Source: an uncultured Bacteroidales bacterium
Lineage (GTDB): Bacteria; Bacteroidota; Bacteroidia; Bacteroidales; UBA4417
NCBI GenBank assembly: GCA_903878265.1
Contig: CAIRHD010000074.1
Location: 1 to 42,897 of the forward strand
DNA length: 42,897 nucleotides
Direction of reading: 5' to 3'
The first letter of the stretch is position 1. Each line of letters starts with the position of its first letter. Of the stretch, positions 33,000-41,167 are shown piece after piece. A program made the position numbers and the translations under genes. A model generated the notes under the pieces. The model ran no database searches. It was given only the letters and a program-made list of their open reading frames with translations, and was not told where the DNA came from.

Positions 33000-34526
33000 A
33001 TGGAAGGTAAGATAAAACACGGAATCAAAGAAATTATCTCAAAACCCATGGCTGTAATTGCTATGGCTACCTTACTTTTCATCCCTTTGTTGTTTTTGGG
33101 AACACGCACCAGCCACGATTGGGGCGATGATTTTGCTCAATATATCCATCAGGCAGCCAACATCGTAAAACATATCCCTCAATCGGAAACAGGTTTTGTT
33201 TATAGCCAGTTGAATTACATCGGGCCGCAGGCTTATCCTATTGGTTTCCCGCTTTTGTTGGCGCCAGTTTATTCCTTTTTCGGAAATAATATGGTGGCTT
33301 TTACTGCCTTTATATCATTTATTTACATTGCGTTGGGATTGTTGATGGTGGTTTTTTACAGGCGTTATTTTACATGGTTTACCTCACTGGTACTGGCTTC
33401 TATTTTCATGTACAACCCGCAAATGATTATTTTCAAACGTGAAATCATGTCCGACATTCCGTTTACGGCTCTGTTGGTACTTAATTTTATACTTTATCAG
33501 AAAGTGAAATCAGGAAACTGGAAGCAACTCGCCCTTTTGGCTTTTGTAATTGGGTGTATGCTCATTGTAAGGCCAGCCGGAATTGTGTTTGTTGCAGCAG
33601 TTTTAATGGAACAATTGATCAATTTGGTTAAAAGGAAAACCTGTTTCAAAAGCTTTTCCATTTTTACCGGCATCTTCATTTTTCTGCCTGTGATTCTGTA
33701 TTTTACGATCAATTCTTTGGTTTTTAAAATCCCTTCAGGAGGAAGCATCCACGACTATCTGCTTTTCTATTATTCCGGCAATTTCTTGCAAATTATCCCC
33801 GAAAACCTTTCCCATCATATCGAAGTGTTCAGGTTTTTATACATACCCCAGGCAGGTGCTTTTAATGGGTTTTCGCTTTTGCTGGGTGCAACAATGCTTA
33901 CTATGGCCTTGCTGGGATTTGTGAAACGATTGCTTCAGGGAATGGATGCAATTGAATGGTTTTTTATGTTTTACGCCTTGATGCTTTTGGTTTTCCCAAA
34001 CAACGATTCGGCATTCAGGCTAATGGTGCCATTGGGGTTTATTTGCTTGTTTTATGCTGCTATTGGATTGAAATCCATTCAGTTGCTGACCGAAATTCCA
34101 ACATGGAAAAAAGTTGTTGCAATTGCTGGGATTGTTTTGCTGCTGTTTATGCCCGGGCTTTTCAGCATTGCCCATTTTGGAGGAAACACACTCGAAGGGC
34201 CGCAACAAAAATCGGCAACCGAAACATTTGCTTTTATCAGCAAAAACGTGCCTGCTGATTCGGTGGTCGTTTTTGCCAAACCCCGCGCACTTGCCTTGTA
34301 TGGAGGTTGCAAAAGTATAGCCGACCCATTTACCACCAATCCAACGCTCATACACGAACAGGTTATTAAAGCCAACGCTTCTTACTTGCTTATTCACAGT
34401 AAGTTAACATCAGTACAAATGCAGCGGTACTCGCGTGTGATGCAAGGCCGGCTCACAGCAATATGGCGAAACAAGGATTTTACCCTTTATAAAATAAATC
34501 ATATCAATCCTTTAGCACATCGCTAA
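33000..34526 (+). CDS. GT39-like (ArnT/PMT-type) membrane glycosyltransferase
   Basis: The 508-residue polytopic protein has roughly ten to twelve hydrophobic segments. After the first helix it has the periplasmic acidic motif DWGDDFAQYIHQA, matching the catalytic Asp region of GT-C enzymes of the GT39/GT83 type. These transfer a sugar from a polyprenyl-phosphate donor to lipids or proteins. GFPLLLAPVYSFFG and FKREIMSDIPFTALLV are also typical. A short soluble C-terminal domain follows (residues ~415-508). Acceptor and sugar are unknown. Its 3' end overlaps the convergent recO gene by 23 bases. Confidence 0.75.
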   Translation: MEGKIKHGIKEIISKPMAVIAMATLLFIPLLFLGTRTSHDWGDDFAQYIHQAANIVKHIPQSETGFVYSQLNYIGPQAYPIGFPLLLAPVYSFFGNNMVAFTAFISFIYIALGLLMVVFYRRYFTWFTSLVLASIFMYNPQMIIFKREIMSDIPFTALLVLNFILYQKVKSGNWKQLALLAFVIGCMLIVRPAGIVFVAAVLMEQLINLVKRKTCFKSFSIFTGIFIFLPVILYFTINSLVFKIPSGGSIHDYLLFYYSGNFLQIIPENLSHHIEVFRFLYIPQAGAFNGFSLLLGATMLTMALLGFVKRLLQGMDAIEWFFMFYALMLLVFPNNDSAFRLMVPLGFICLFYAAIGLKSIQLLTEIPTWKKVVAIAGIVLLLFMPGLFSIAHFGGNTLEGPQQKSATETFAFISKNVPADSVVVFAKPRALALYGGCKSIADPFTTNPTLIHEQVIKANASYLLIHSKLTSVQMQRYSRVMQGRLTAIWRNKDFTLYKINHINPLAHR

Positions 34527-35226
34527 GAACTTGCACCGATTTTAATTCGCCGAAAGTAGGGATATGTATCCTGAAATACTCCAACATTTTTTGCAGCAAT
34601 TCGCTTCGGGTTGTATAATCCATTTTTATGCTTACAATACCTATGTTGAGAGCGGTTAGCACTTCGGAAAAGCTGTTGCTCAACGGTGGTGAAAAATAAT
34701 GCGGATGCTCCGGTGGGAAGCCGCAGAAATTGCCGTTCAGCATATCGAAAAAAGAATTGGAAGCACTAAAATTATTGTGCGGAGCAAATCCCATAAATTC
34801 GGTTAGACCAATAGTAAAGGAAAGTGGGAAGCCGGAAATGGATTCCGTTGCCCGATCGAGGTTTAGGACAGAATCTTCAATAAAATGATATAAATTAGGA
34901 TCGGCCATTTGTGCCGAAAAAGCGTGCGAAAGCAACTCGCCAATATAAATGCTCACCGCAGTTTTGGTAATTTCGGTAGCAATGCCATTTAGCTGGTATT
35001 CGCAAGAGGCATCGCGCATTACACGCAAACCTTCGCTTTCTTTATGGTTGGCCACCAGATTTATTATCGAAAGCGGCGAAAACAAGTTGCGTTTTATCTT
35101 TGCACCCTTTTTACGGACTCCTTTAACAATATAGGATTGTAAACCCAATTGCTCGGTATAAATCCGGGTTATGATGCTGGTTTCGGAGTAATCCATGCAG
35201 TGCAGGACAATTCCTTTGGTTGACAT
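34504..35226 (-). CDS. recO: DNA repair protein RecO
   Basis: RecO loads RecA onto SSB-coated single-stranded DNA with RecR in recombinational repair. The start is placed at the ATG at 35226 (MSTKGIVLHCMDYSETSIIT), which gives the standard N-terminal OB-fold; the track's 35265 start adds an unlikely extension. The 240-residue length is typical. An N-terminal OB domain (residues ~1-80) includes GLQSYIVKGVRKK, and a helical C-terminal domain follows. The zinc cysteines of some RecO proteins are not evident. The stop lies inside the tail of the convergent GT39-like gene. Confidence 0.9.
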   Translation of the reverse strand: MSTKGIVLHCMDYSETSIITRIYTEQLGLQSYIVKGVRKKGAKIKRNLFSPLSIINLVANHKESEGLRVMRDASCEYQLNGIATEITKTAVSIYIGELLSHAFSAQMADPNLYHFIEDSVLNLDRATESISGFPLSFTIGLTEFMGFAPHNNFSASNSFFDMLNGNFCGFPPEHPHYFSPPLSNSFSEVLTALNIGIVSIKMDYTTRSELLQKMLEYFRIHIPTFGELKSVQVLSDVLKD

Positions 35227-35439
35227 TATCATTATTTGGGTGTGTAGATAGATATGATTAAGCAAAAAAATCCCGGTTATTGGAAATCATTTATAAAGTC
35301 CTAACCTTGAGTGCTTTCCGAAAAGTCTTTTTTTGTAACAAAGCCGCGAAATTTATAATGTTGATTAACAATGCTTTGTGAACCTTTGTGCCATGGCGGT
35401 TTATATGCATTTCTTCGTTTTTGGTTTGTTGTAAGTTGC
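35227..35439. other. Intergenic region between recO and the small ORF
   Basis: This region contains the phrase TTTGTGAACCTTTGTGCCATGGCGG (minus-like interspersed sequence) and GCTTTCCGAAAAG followed by a T tract (35311-35331), which resembles the sequence near 19800. No gene was recognised. Confidence 0.4.
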
Positions 35440-35634
35440 TTATATCTTGAACTTCATCCCACAACAAACACTTTTTTGGAGCAATTCTTCTGGAAGGTGC
35501 GCTTCCGACACGTTTGAATAACAATCGTACAAAAACAATGCAAGCCCTTGTAAAACAGGTAAATCGTCAATCAAATTGGGAAAATTGAAATTCTGTTTGG
35601 TGTCCCAAAATCTTGTGAGAAAATCGGAATTCAT
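35440..35634 (-). CDS. Small ORF coupled to the GH3 gene (64 aa), uncertain
   Basis: A 64-codon frame starts at the ATG that overlaps the stop of the upstream GH3 gene (TGATG), an arrangement typical of translational coupling. The product (MNSDFLTRFWDTKQ..., LIDDLPVLQGLALFLYDC) has protein-like composition with a possible amphipathic helix. No domain or homologue is recognised. It could be a real third gene of the operon, a remnant of a longer C-terminal gene, or chance. Confidence 0.35.
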   Translation of the reverse strand: MNSDFLTRFWDTKQNFNFPNLIDDLPVLQGLALFLYDCYSNVSEAHLPEELLQKSVCCGMKFKI

Positions 35635-37871
35635 CAATCAACCAATTCAAAACCAGCTTTCAACCTAATATCCTCGGACGAAGCGCCAATCATCAATTCA
35701 AATTCGCCCGGCTCGGCTACCCATTCCAGATTTTGGTTATAAAACGATAATTTTTCTACGTTGATAACGAAACTGATCATTTTTGATTCGCCAGCTTTTA
35801 AATGTATTTTTTTGAAGTCTTTGAGTTCCTTAACAGGCCTGATTATCGAACCTACTTTATCCCTTAAATATAGCTGAACAATTTCCTCCCCATCGTATTT
35901 GCCTGTATTAGAAATTGTTACCGACACTTGTAACTGATCTTTTTTGCTCATTTTGGTTGAACCGATCTTTAAATCGCTGTATGCAAAAGTGGTGTAGCTT
36001 AATCCATATCCAAAAGCATATTTTGGGAAAATGGATTCATCGATATAGGATGATTTGTTAAAGTGGTTATCATCGTTTTTTGCAGGGCGGCCTGTGTTGA
36101 AATGGTTGTAATACATCGGTATTTGCCCGACCGAGCGTGGGAAAGTAATCGGCAGTTTTGCCGAAGGGTTATAATCTCCGAAAAGCACATTGGCTATGGC
36201 ATTACCGGCTTCGCTGCCCAGCCACCATGTGTATAAAATTGCTGGCGCATTATCGGCAGTATAATTAAACACTAACGGACGACCAGCATTTATCAGCACT
36301 ACCACAGGTTTTCCGGTTGCAAGAAGTTCTTTTAACAAATCTTCCTGAACCCCTGGAATATTGATATTGCTTCGGCTTTTGGCTTCACCGCTTAAATCCC
36401 TACGTTCGCCAATGCTAAGGATAACAACATCCGCCTGTTTTGCGATATTTACGGCTTCGGCAAAACCAGCCCTGTTGCTGCCTTCAATTTCGCAACCTTT
36501 GGCATAGAGAAGTTTGGCCGTAGAACCAATTTTATTCTCTATTCCTTCCCATTGCGAAACAATAAAGTTAGAGTCCACACCAGGAACTTCCACATCCCAA
36601 AACCCCTTGTTCTGCTTCACAGCTTTCACCAACGGGCCAATAAATGCAATAGTTTTCGTTGTTTTGGATAACGGCAACAAATGGTTTTCGTTTTTCAATA
36701 AAACTATGCTTTTTGAAGCTACTTCCCTTGCAATTTTTGTGTGTTCGGGGTTGTTCAATGCTTTTTGCTGCCTGTCGGGATTGCAAAACCGGTACGGGTC
36801 ATCGAACAAACCTAGTTCAAATTTCTTTAACAAAATCCGCATAACGGCATCATCAATTAGCGCGACCTGCACTTTATTGTCGGCTACAAGTTTAGCAAGG
36901 TTGTTTTTGTAACAGCGGCTTTCCATATCCATATCGCTTCCAGCGGTAATGGCGGAAAGTGCTGCTTCGTAACCATCTTTAACATTTCCATGGTTTATCA
37001 TTTCGCCGATTGATCCCCAATCACTGACGACAAAACCTGTAAAGCCCCATTTGCCTTTTAAAATCTCCCTTTGTAAATATTTATTTCCGGTAGCGGGAAC
37101 TCCATTTATATCGTTGAATGAATTCATAAAAGTGGCTACGCCGGCATCAACAGCAGCTTTGAATGGGGGCAGATAGGTTTCCCACAACATCCGCTCACTC
37201 ATATCGACCGAATTGTAATCGCGGCCACCAATTGCAGCACCATAAGCAGCAAAATGTTTGGCACAAGCCATTACCGAATTTGTGCTGCCGAGTTTTTCGC
37301 CTTGAAACCCTTCGACCTTTGCCTTGGCTATCAAGGAACCCAGATAGGTATCTTCGCCCGCACCTTCCATTACTCGGCCCCAACGAGGATCGCGGGCAAT
37401 ATCGACCATAGGTGCAAAAGTCCAGTGTATTCCACTTGCACTTGCCTCGTTGGCAGCTACTTGTGCCGATAGTTTTATGGCTTCCAAATCCCAGCTACAG
37501 GCTTCGGCCAATGGGATAGGAAATGTGGTTTTAAACCCATGGATTACATCCTGCCCGAACAATAAAGGGATTTTCATCCGCGACTGCATGGCGATTTTCT
37601 GCCAGCTTGCAGTGCGCTCAACTCCAATGCAGTTGAGGAGCGATCCAACTTGACCATTTTTTATCTGTGTTGCTTTAGCATTGTCAACCGTTACGGGTCC
37701 GGTAGCAGACCAGTCGTCGCTGTACTGGTTCAACTGCCCGATTTTTTCTTCCAATGTCATTAATTGCAAAACCGAATCAACCCGTTGGGCAATAGGAGTT
37801 TGCTTTATCTGAGCAAAAGAAATATGGTTCGTCCAAATAAGAACCAGTAAAAAGATAAGTTTAGTTTTCAG
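35634..37871 (-). CDS. Glycoside hydrolase family 3 beta-glucosidase (apparent CTG start)
   Basis: GH3 enzymes release terminal beta-linked sugars, mostly glucose. The track's ORF (711 aa from a TTG at 37769) lacks a signal peptide. The frame stays open upstream to a CTG at 37871, which begins KTKLIFLLVLIW...SFAQ, a complete signal peptide, giving 745 residues. No in-frame ATG, GTG or TTG lies between the preceding stop and the TTG. The N-terminal TIM barrel has QLMTLEEKIGQLNQ, KHFAAYG and the nucleophile motif GFVVSDWGSI. The alpha/beta sandwich has RRDLSGEAKSR. The C-terminal FN3-like domain has KIGSTKMSKKDQLQVSVTI. It follows the GDPD-GH16 gene by 12 bases, so both belong to one operon. 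Confidence 0.9.
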   Translation of the reverse strand: MKTKLIFLLVLIWTNHISFAQIKQTPIAQRVDSVLQLMTLEEKIGQLNQYSDDWSATGPVTVDNAKATQIKNGQVGSLLNCIGVERTASWQKIAMQSRMKIPLLFGQDVIHGFKTTFPIPLAEACSWDLEAIKLSAQVAANEASASGIHWTFAPMVDIARDPRWGRVMEGAGEDTYLGSLIAKAKVEGFQGEKLGSTNSVMACAKHFAAYGAAIGGRDYNSVDMSERMLWETYLPPFKAAVDAGVATFMNSFNDINGVPATGNKYLQREILKGKWGFTGFVVSDWGSIGEMINHGNVKDGYEAALSAITAGSDMDMESRCYKNNLAKLVADNKVQVALIDDAVMRILLKKFELGLFDDPYRFCNPDRQQKALNNPEHTKIAREVASKSIVLLKNENHLLPLSKTTKTIAFIGPLVKAVKQNKGFWDVEVPGVDSNFIVSQWEGIENKIGSTAKLLYAKGCEIEGSNRAGFAEAVNIAKQADVVILSIGERRDLSGEAKSRSNINIPGVQEDLLKELLATGKPVVVLINAGRPLVFNYTADNAPAILYTWWLGSEAGNAIANVLFGDYNPSAKLPITFPRSVGQIPMYYNHFNTGRPAKNDDNHFNKSSYIDESIFPKYAFGYGLSYTTFAYSDLKIGSTKMSKKDQLQVSVTISNTGKYDGEEIVQLYLRDKVGSIIRPVKELKDFKKIHLKAGESKMISFVINVEKLSFYNQNLEWVAEPGEFELMIGASSEDIRLKAGFELVD

Positions 37872-37883
37872 GTTGTGTTGTGT

Positions 37884-39407
37884 TTAGTTTTTAAAAATAC
37901 GCACATAATCTACTTGATAAGATACCGGGAAAACGGAATCATCAACACCATATTTACCGCCCCAGTTGCCTCCTACTGCAAGGTTCAGGATTACAAAAAA
38001 ATCTTGATCGAAGGGCCATTCGTTTGTGGTTTTATGTTCGTTTTCGATATGGTTGTATATTTTGTTGTCAAACATAAAATCAATTTTATCTGGAGTCCAT
38101 TCTATACTAAACAGATGGAACGAATTATATGGGTTTTCGATATAAACTGCTTTCCCTTTTTGGGTGCCTGTAAAATGGTTATATACTTCGGTATGGATGG
38201 TGCCAAAAATGCTATCCTTTTCGTATCCAACATGTTCCATAATGTCGATTTCGCCACATTGGGGCCAACCAGCTTTTTCGGCATTGGCACCTAACATCCA
38301 AAAAGCTGGCCAAGTTCCTTTACCAGCCGGAAGCTTTGCTCTCATTTCAAGTTTTCCATACTTAAATTTTCCCATGGTTACTATCCTTGCAGATGTATAT
38401 TGCTTATCCTCCTTTTGCTGTTTTCGCGCAATTATTTTAAGACAACCATTCCCGGCAAAGGCATTTAAAGTATCCTTCTGTGTATAATACTGCAATTCGT
38501 TGTTGCCCCAGCCGTTTCCGCCTACATCGTAAACCCATTTTGTGCTGTCGGGCAAGCCATTGTAGTTGAACTCATCGCTCCATGCCAATTTCCAGCCTCT
38601 CGAAACCGGCGAGAGTTTCGTGCGTTCCAGTAAAAGCTCTGGCTCATTGGTTGTAATAAAATCGAAACCGTTTGCAAGCAGCCAATCCATTTGTTCGGTA
38701 TCGTTTACAGTCCAGGCGTTAAGATCAAGGTTGTTGCTTTTGGCATCCGAAATCCAGACGGGATGCTCGGCATAAACCGAATAATGAAAATCTGCACCAC
38801 TAATGCCATCCGATTCAAGCTGGTCTGGCGATTTGTCGCCTTCAAGGTATTGAGTGTTTGCTTGTGGGTTCAAAGCAATCACCCTTTTCAAAATGTCGTA
38901 ATCGAAACTGATATATAAGAACATTTCTTTGGCTTTTAAATCGGCTACTACCTTCATGACTTTTTCTGCAACGATAATCCCACGCGACTTGCCAATTTCC
39001 GAAGGTTTGATTTCGCAAATTAGACGTGTGCTTGCATTGTTTGCGAGCCCTGCTTTTATATACTCGCGCAAGGTTGGCAGTTTCTCGCCGTTTGAAAGTT
39101 TGAAAGCCAGTAAATTTTGATAACTGCTTTTTTCTATTGGTAGATTGTTGTATTCCGGGTCATGGTTGATAACCAACGAATCATCTTCCGTCATGCGCAC
39201 ATCAAATTCGGAACCGGCACATTTTAATTCGATGGCATGTTTGAGCGAGGCAATAGAGTTTTGCGGGAGGTTGTTTGTTTTCCATGCCCCGCGGTGGGCA
39301 ACCACATTATTAGTTGCAAATGCGCTTTTTTGTCCGAAGGCACTTATCAAACAGTTTGACAAAATAAGGAATATGATTGCAAGAAAGCAATAAAAACGAG
39401 GGTTCAT
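37884..39407 (-). CDS. Fusion of glycerophosphodiester phosphodiesterase and GH16 beta-glucanase
   Basis: The 507-residue exported protein (signal peptide MNPRFYCFLAIIFLIL...SAFG) joins two enzymes. Residues ~35-270 are a GDPD domain: VAHRGAWK, the metal pair SEFDVRMTEDD, catalytic HD in INHDP, and CEIKP. Its PEN motif reads PQNS. Residues ~275-507 are GH16: WKLAWSDEF, FKYGKLEMRAKLPAGKGTWP, and catalytic GEIDIMEHVG with Glu386, Asp388 and Glu391, then NLAVGGNWGG and the VDYVRIFKN end. GH16 of this type (laminarinase-like) cuts internal beta-1,3 or mixed beta-1,3/1,4 glucan bonds. The GH3 enzyme encoded 12 bases downstream could finish the oligosaccharides. Both active sites look intact. Confidence 0.92.
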   Translation of the reverse strand: MNPRFYCFLAIIFLILSNCLISAFGQKSAFATNNVVAHRGAWKTNNLPQNSIASLKHAIELKCAGSEFDVRMTEDDSLVINHDPEYNNLPIEKSSYQNLLAFKLSNGEKLPTLREYIKAGLANNASTRLICEIKPSEIGKSRGIIVAEKVMKVVADLKAKEMFLYISFDYDILKRVIALNPQANTQYLEGDKSPDQLESDGISGADFHYSVYAEHPVWISDAKSNNLDLNAWTVNDTEQMDWLLANGFDFITTNEPELLLERTKLSPVSRGWKLAWSDEFNYNGLPDSTKWVYDVGGNGWGNNELQYYTQKDTLNAFAGNGCLKIIARKQQKEDKQYTSARIVTMGKFKYGKLEMRAKLPAGKGTWPAFWMLGANAEKAGWPQCGEIDIMEHVGYEKDSIFGTIHTEVYNHFTGTQKGKAVYIENPYNSFHLFSIEWTPDKIDFMFDNKIYNHIENEHKTTNEWPFDQDFFVILNLAVGGNWGGKYGVDDSVFPVSYQVDYVRIFKN

Positions 39408-39550
39408 TTTGGGTTATTTCTAAATTTCGACCGTCTAAAATTAAGCTAAAATGTGTGATCCAGTGCGAATAAAACGCCTGATAATATTCAATATGTTGAC
39501 ATGGTGTGATTTATATAATTATTTTTAGAATTATAAAAACACTTCAGGTA

Positions 39551-39579
39551 TTTGATATTACCAAAAACCGCTACTTTTG
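39551..39579 (+). promoter_or_regulatory. Bacteroidota promoter of the RNase H gene
   Basis: TTTG (39551-39554), 17 bases, then TACTTTTG (39572-39579). The -7 box covers the TTG that the track uses as a start, which argues for the ATG at 39589. Confidence 0.65.
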
Positions 39580-39588
39580 CCAACCATT

Positions 39589-40224
39589 ATGAGCAAGCCG
39601 AAGAGTAAATATTATGTAGTGTGGGAAGGCCATCAAAATGGCATTTTCGATACATGGGACAAGTGTAAAAAGCAGGTTGAGGGATACACAGGTGCCAAAT
39701 TCAAGAGTTTCGCAACTTTAGACGAGGCAAAAAGGGCATTGGGTGGAAATCCGTGGAGTTATTTTAACAAAACCGCCAAAGCTGAAATAAGCCCACAAAT
39801 GAAAAAACTTCACGGCGAACCACCAAAACAAGGCCTCTGTGTTGATGCAGCTTGTAGCGGAAACCCCGGTATTATTGAGTACCGCGGTGTCGATCTGGCT
39901 ACTGGCAAGCAAGTTTTTCACCGAGGCCCTTTTCCTGAAGGCACCAATAATATTGCCGAATTCTTGGCCATTGTAAGCGGTTTGGTTTATTTGAAGAATA
40001 ACATCCTTTTGCTGCCAATTTATAGTGATTCGGCCAACGCCATTGCCTGGGCCAGGAATAAAAAGGCTGCTACTTTATTAAAACCAAATGCAATAAACAA
40101 GGAACTATTTGAACTTTTAGACCGTGCCGTTGCCTGGCTTCAAAACAACACCTACACTACCAAGATCCTAAAATGGGAAACTAAAGCTTGGGGCGAAATC
40201 CCAGCTGATTTTGGGAGAAAATAA
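39589..40224 (+). CDS. rnhA: Ribonuclease H1 with viroplasmin-like N-terminal domain
   Basis: RNase H1 degrades RNA in RNA-DNA hybrids. The ATG at 39589 gives 211 residues. The N-terminal ~50 residues are the caulimovirus viroplasmin/hybrid-binding domain (KYYVVWEGHQNGIFDTWDKC, FKSFATLDEAKRAL). The RNase H fold follows with the four acidic metal ligands: VDAACSGNPG, NNIAEFLAI, IYSDSANAIAW and the terminal EIPADFGRK. The layout matches the single-domain RNase H family typical of Bacteroidota. It is a single gene with its own promoter, divergent from the GDPD-GH16 operon. Confidence 0.92.
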   Translation: MSKPKSKYYVVWEGHQNGIFDTWDKCKKQVEGYTGAKFKSFATLDEAKRALGGNPWSYFNKTAKAEISPQMKKLHGEPPKQGLCVDAACSGNPGIIEYRGVDLATGKQVFHRGPFPEGTNNIAEFLAIVSGLVYLKNNILLLPIYSDSANAIAWARNKKAATLLKPNAINKELFELLDRAVAWLQNNTYTTKILKWETKAWGEIPADFGRK

Positions 40225-40324
40225 GGGGAATAAATAATGCCATTCAATAATCACATTATTGCTTTCTTTGCAATTGGGTAAGACTGGTATAGGTTTGAGG
40301 CAATAAATATCTGCAAAACAAGTG

Positions 40325-40356
40325 TTTGTTATTTTAAATATGATTTTGTAATTTTG
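40325..40356 (+). promoter_or_regulatory. Bacteroidota promoter of the DUF177-rpmF-plsX-fabH operon
   Basis: TTTG (40325-40328), 20 bases, then TAATTTTG (40349-40356), 26 bases before the GTG start. This is a full consensus match. Confidence 0.8.
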
Positions 40357-40382
40357 CGCCCCTCAATTTAATACTGACTCCG

Positions 40383-40907
40383 GTGAACCGTATCAAAGAA
40401 TATCATATTCAGTTTGTTGCGCTTGAACTTGGAAATCATCAGTTTGAGTTTGAGGTCAACGATTCGTTCTTTGAACATTTTGAGTTTTCGCAAATCCAGC
40501 ATGGCAAGGTGCATGTAACAGTTGAGCTTGAAAAAATGGAACGGATGATGGTTTACAACATAAACCTGAACGGGGAAGTGCTTGTTACTTGCGACCGTTG
40601 TACCAACGAATTCTATTACCAACTTTCCGACAATCAGAAGCTTATAGTAAAATTAGGCAACGAATATTTGGAAGAGAGCGAAGATGTGGTGGTTATCCCG
40701 GAAACGGAATATAAGTTCGACTTGTCGCCTTATATATATGAATTCGTACATTTAGCCCTGCCTGTGCGCCTGTTACACCCTGATGATGAAGCAGGCAACA
40801 GCACATGCGACCCGGATATGTTGAAGCGCTTGGAAAAACATGCACCAACAGAAGCTACTGACCCGCGTTGGGAAGCACTCAAAAATCTCAATACCGACAT
40901 TAATTAG
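40383..40907 (+). CDS. yceD: DUF177 (YceD) family protein
   Basis: This 174-residue cytoplasmic protein starts with GTG at 40383 (NRIKEYHIQFVALELG). YceD/DUF177 proteins nearly always precede rpmF; work on homologues links them to 23S rRNA accumulation. The diagnostic segment is VLVTCDRCTNEFYYQL (the CxRC motif), followed by VVIPETEYKFDLSPYIYEFVHLALP and the C-terminal DPRWEALKNL. It is the first gene of the conserved operon with rpmF, plsX and fabH, which ties ribosome assembly to lipid synthesis, and it is driven by the promoter just upstream. Confidence 0.93.
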   Translation: MNRIKEYHIQFVALELGNHQFEFEVNDSFFEHFEFSQIQHGKVHVTVELEKMERMMVYNINLNGEVLVTCDRCTNEFYYQLSDNQKLIVKLGNEYLEESEDVVVIPETEYKFDLSPYIYEFVHLALPVRLLHPDDEAGNSTCDPDMLKRLEKHAPTEATDPRWEALKNLNTDIN

Positions 40908-40935
40908 TTTGAATTAACATTAAATACATAAAGCA

Positions 40936-41121
40936 ATGCCAAATCCAAAACACCGGTTTTCGAAAACCAGGACTGCAAAACGTAGGACACATTATAAACT
41001 TGAAGTGCCAACCTTCATTATCTGCTCAAACTGCAGCACATCTGTACTTTACCACAGAGTTTGCCCCGAATGTGGCTATTACAAAGGCCGTCTCGCCATC
41101 GAAAAAAATACAACAGCTTAA
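40936..41121 (+). CDS. rpmF: 50S ribosomal protein L32
   Basis: L32 is a small zinc-ribbon protein of the large ribosomal subunit. The 61-residue product begins MPNPKHRFSKTRTAKRRTHY. It carries both CxxC pairs (IICSNCSTS and VCPECGYYKGR), so it is the zinc-binding form rather than a Cys-less paralogue. It lies 28 bases after DUF177 and 46 before plsX. Confidence 0.97.
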   Translation: MPNPKHRFSKTRTAKRRTHYKLEVPTFIICSNCSTSVLYHRVCPECGYYKGRLAIEKNTTA

Positions 41122-41167
41122 TTTTGCCAACAACATGGCAAATCATGTTCAGTAAAAGATTCTTCGA

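Noticed and set aside
39577-39588. TTG start of the RNase H ORF in the track
   Set aside because: The TTG is part of the TACTTTTG -7 element, so it should not be in the mRNA. The ATG at 39589 fits the family.
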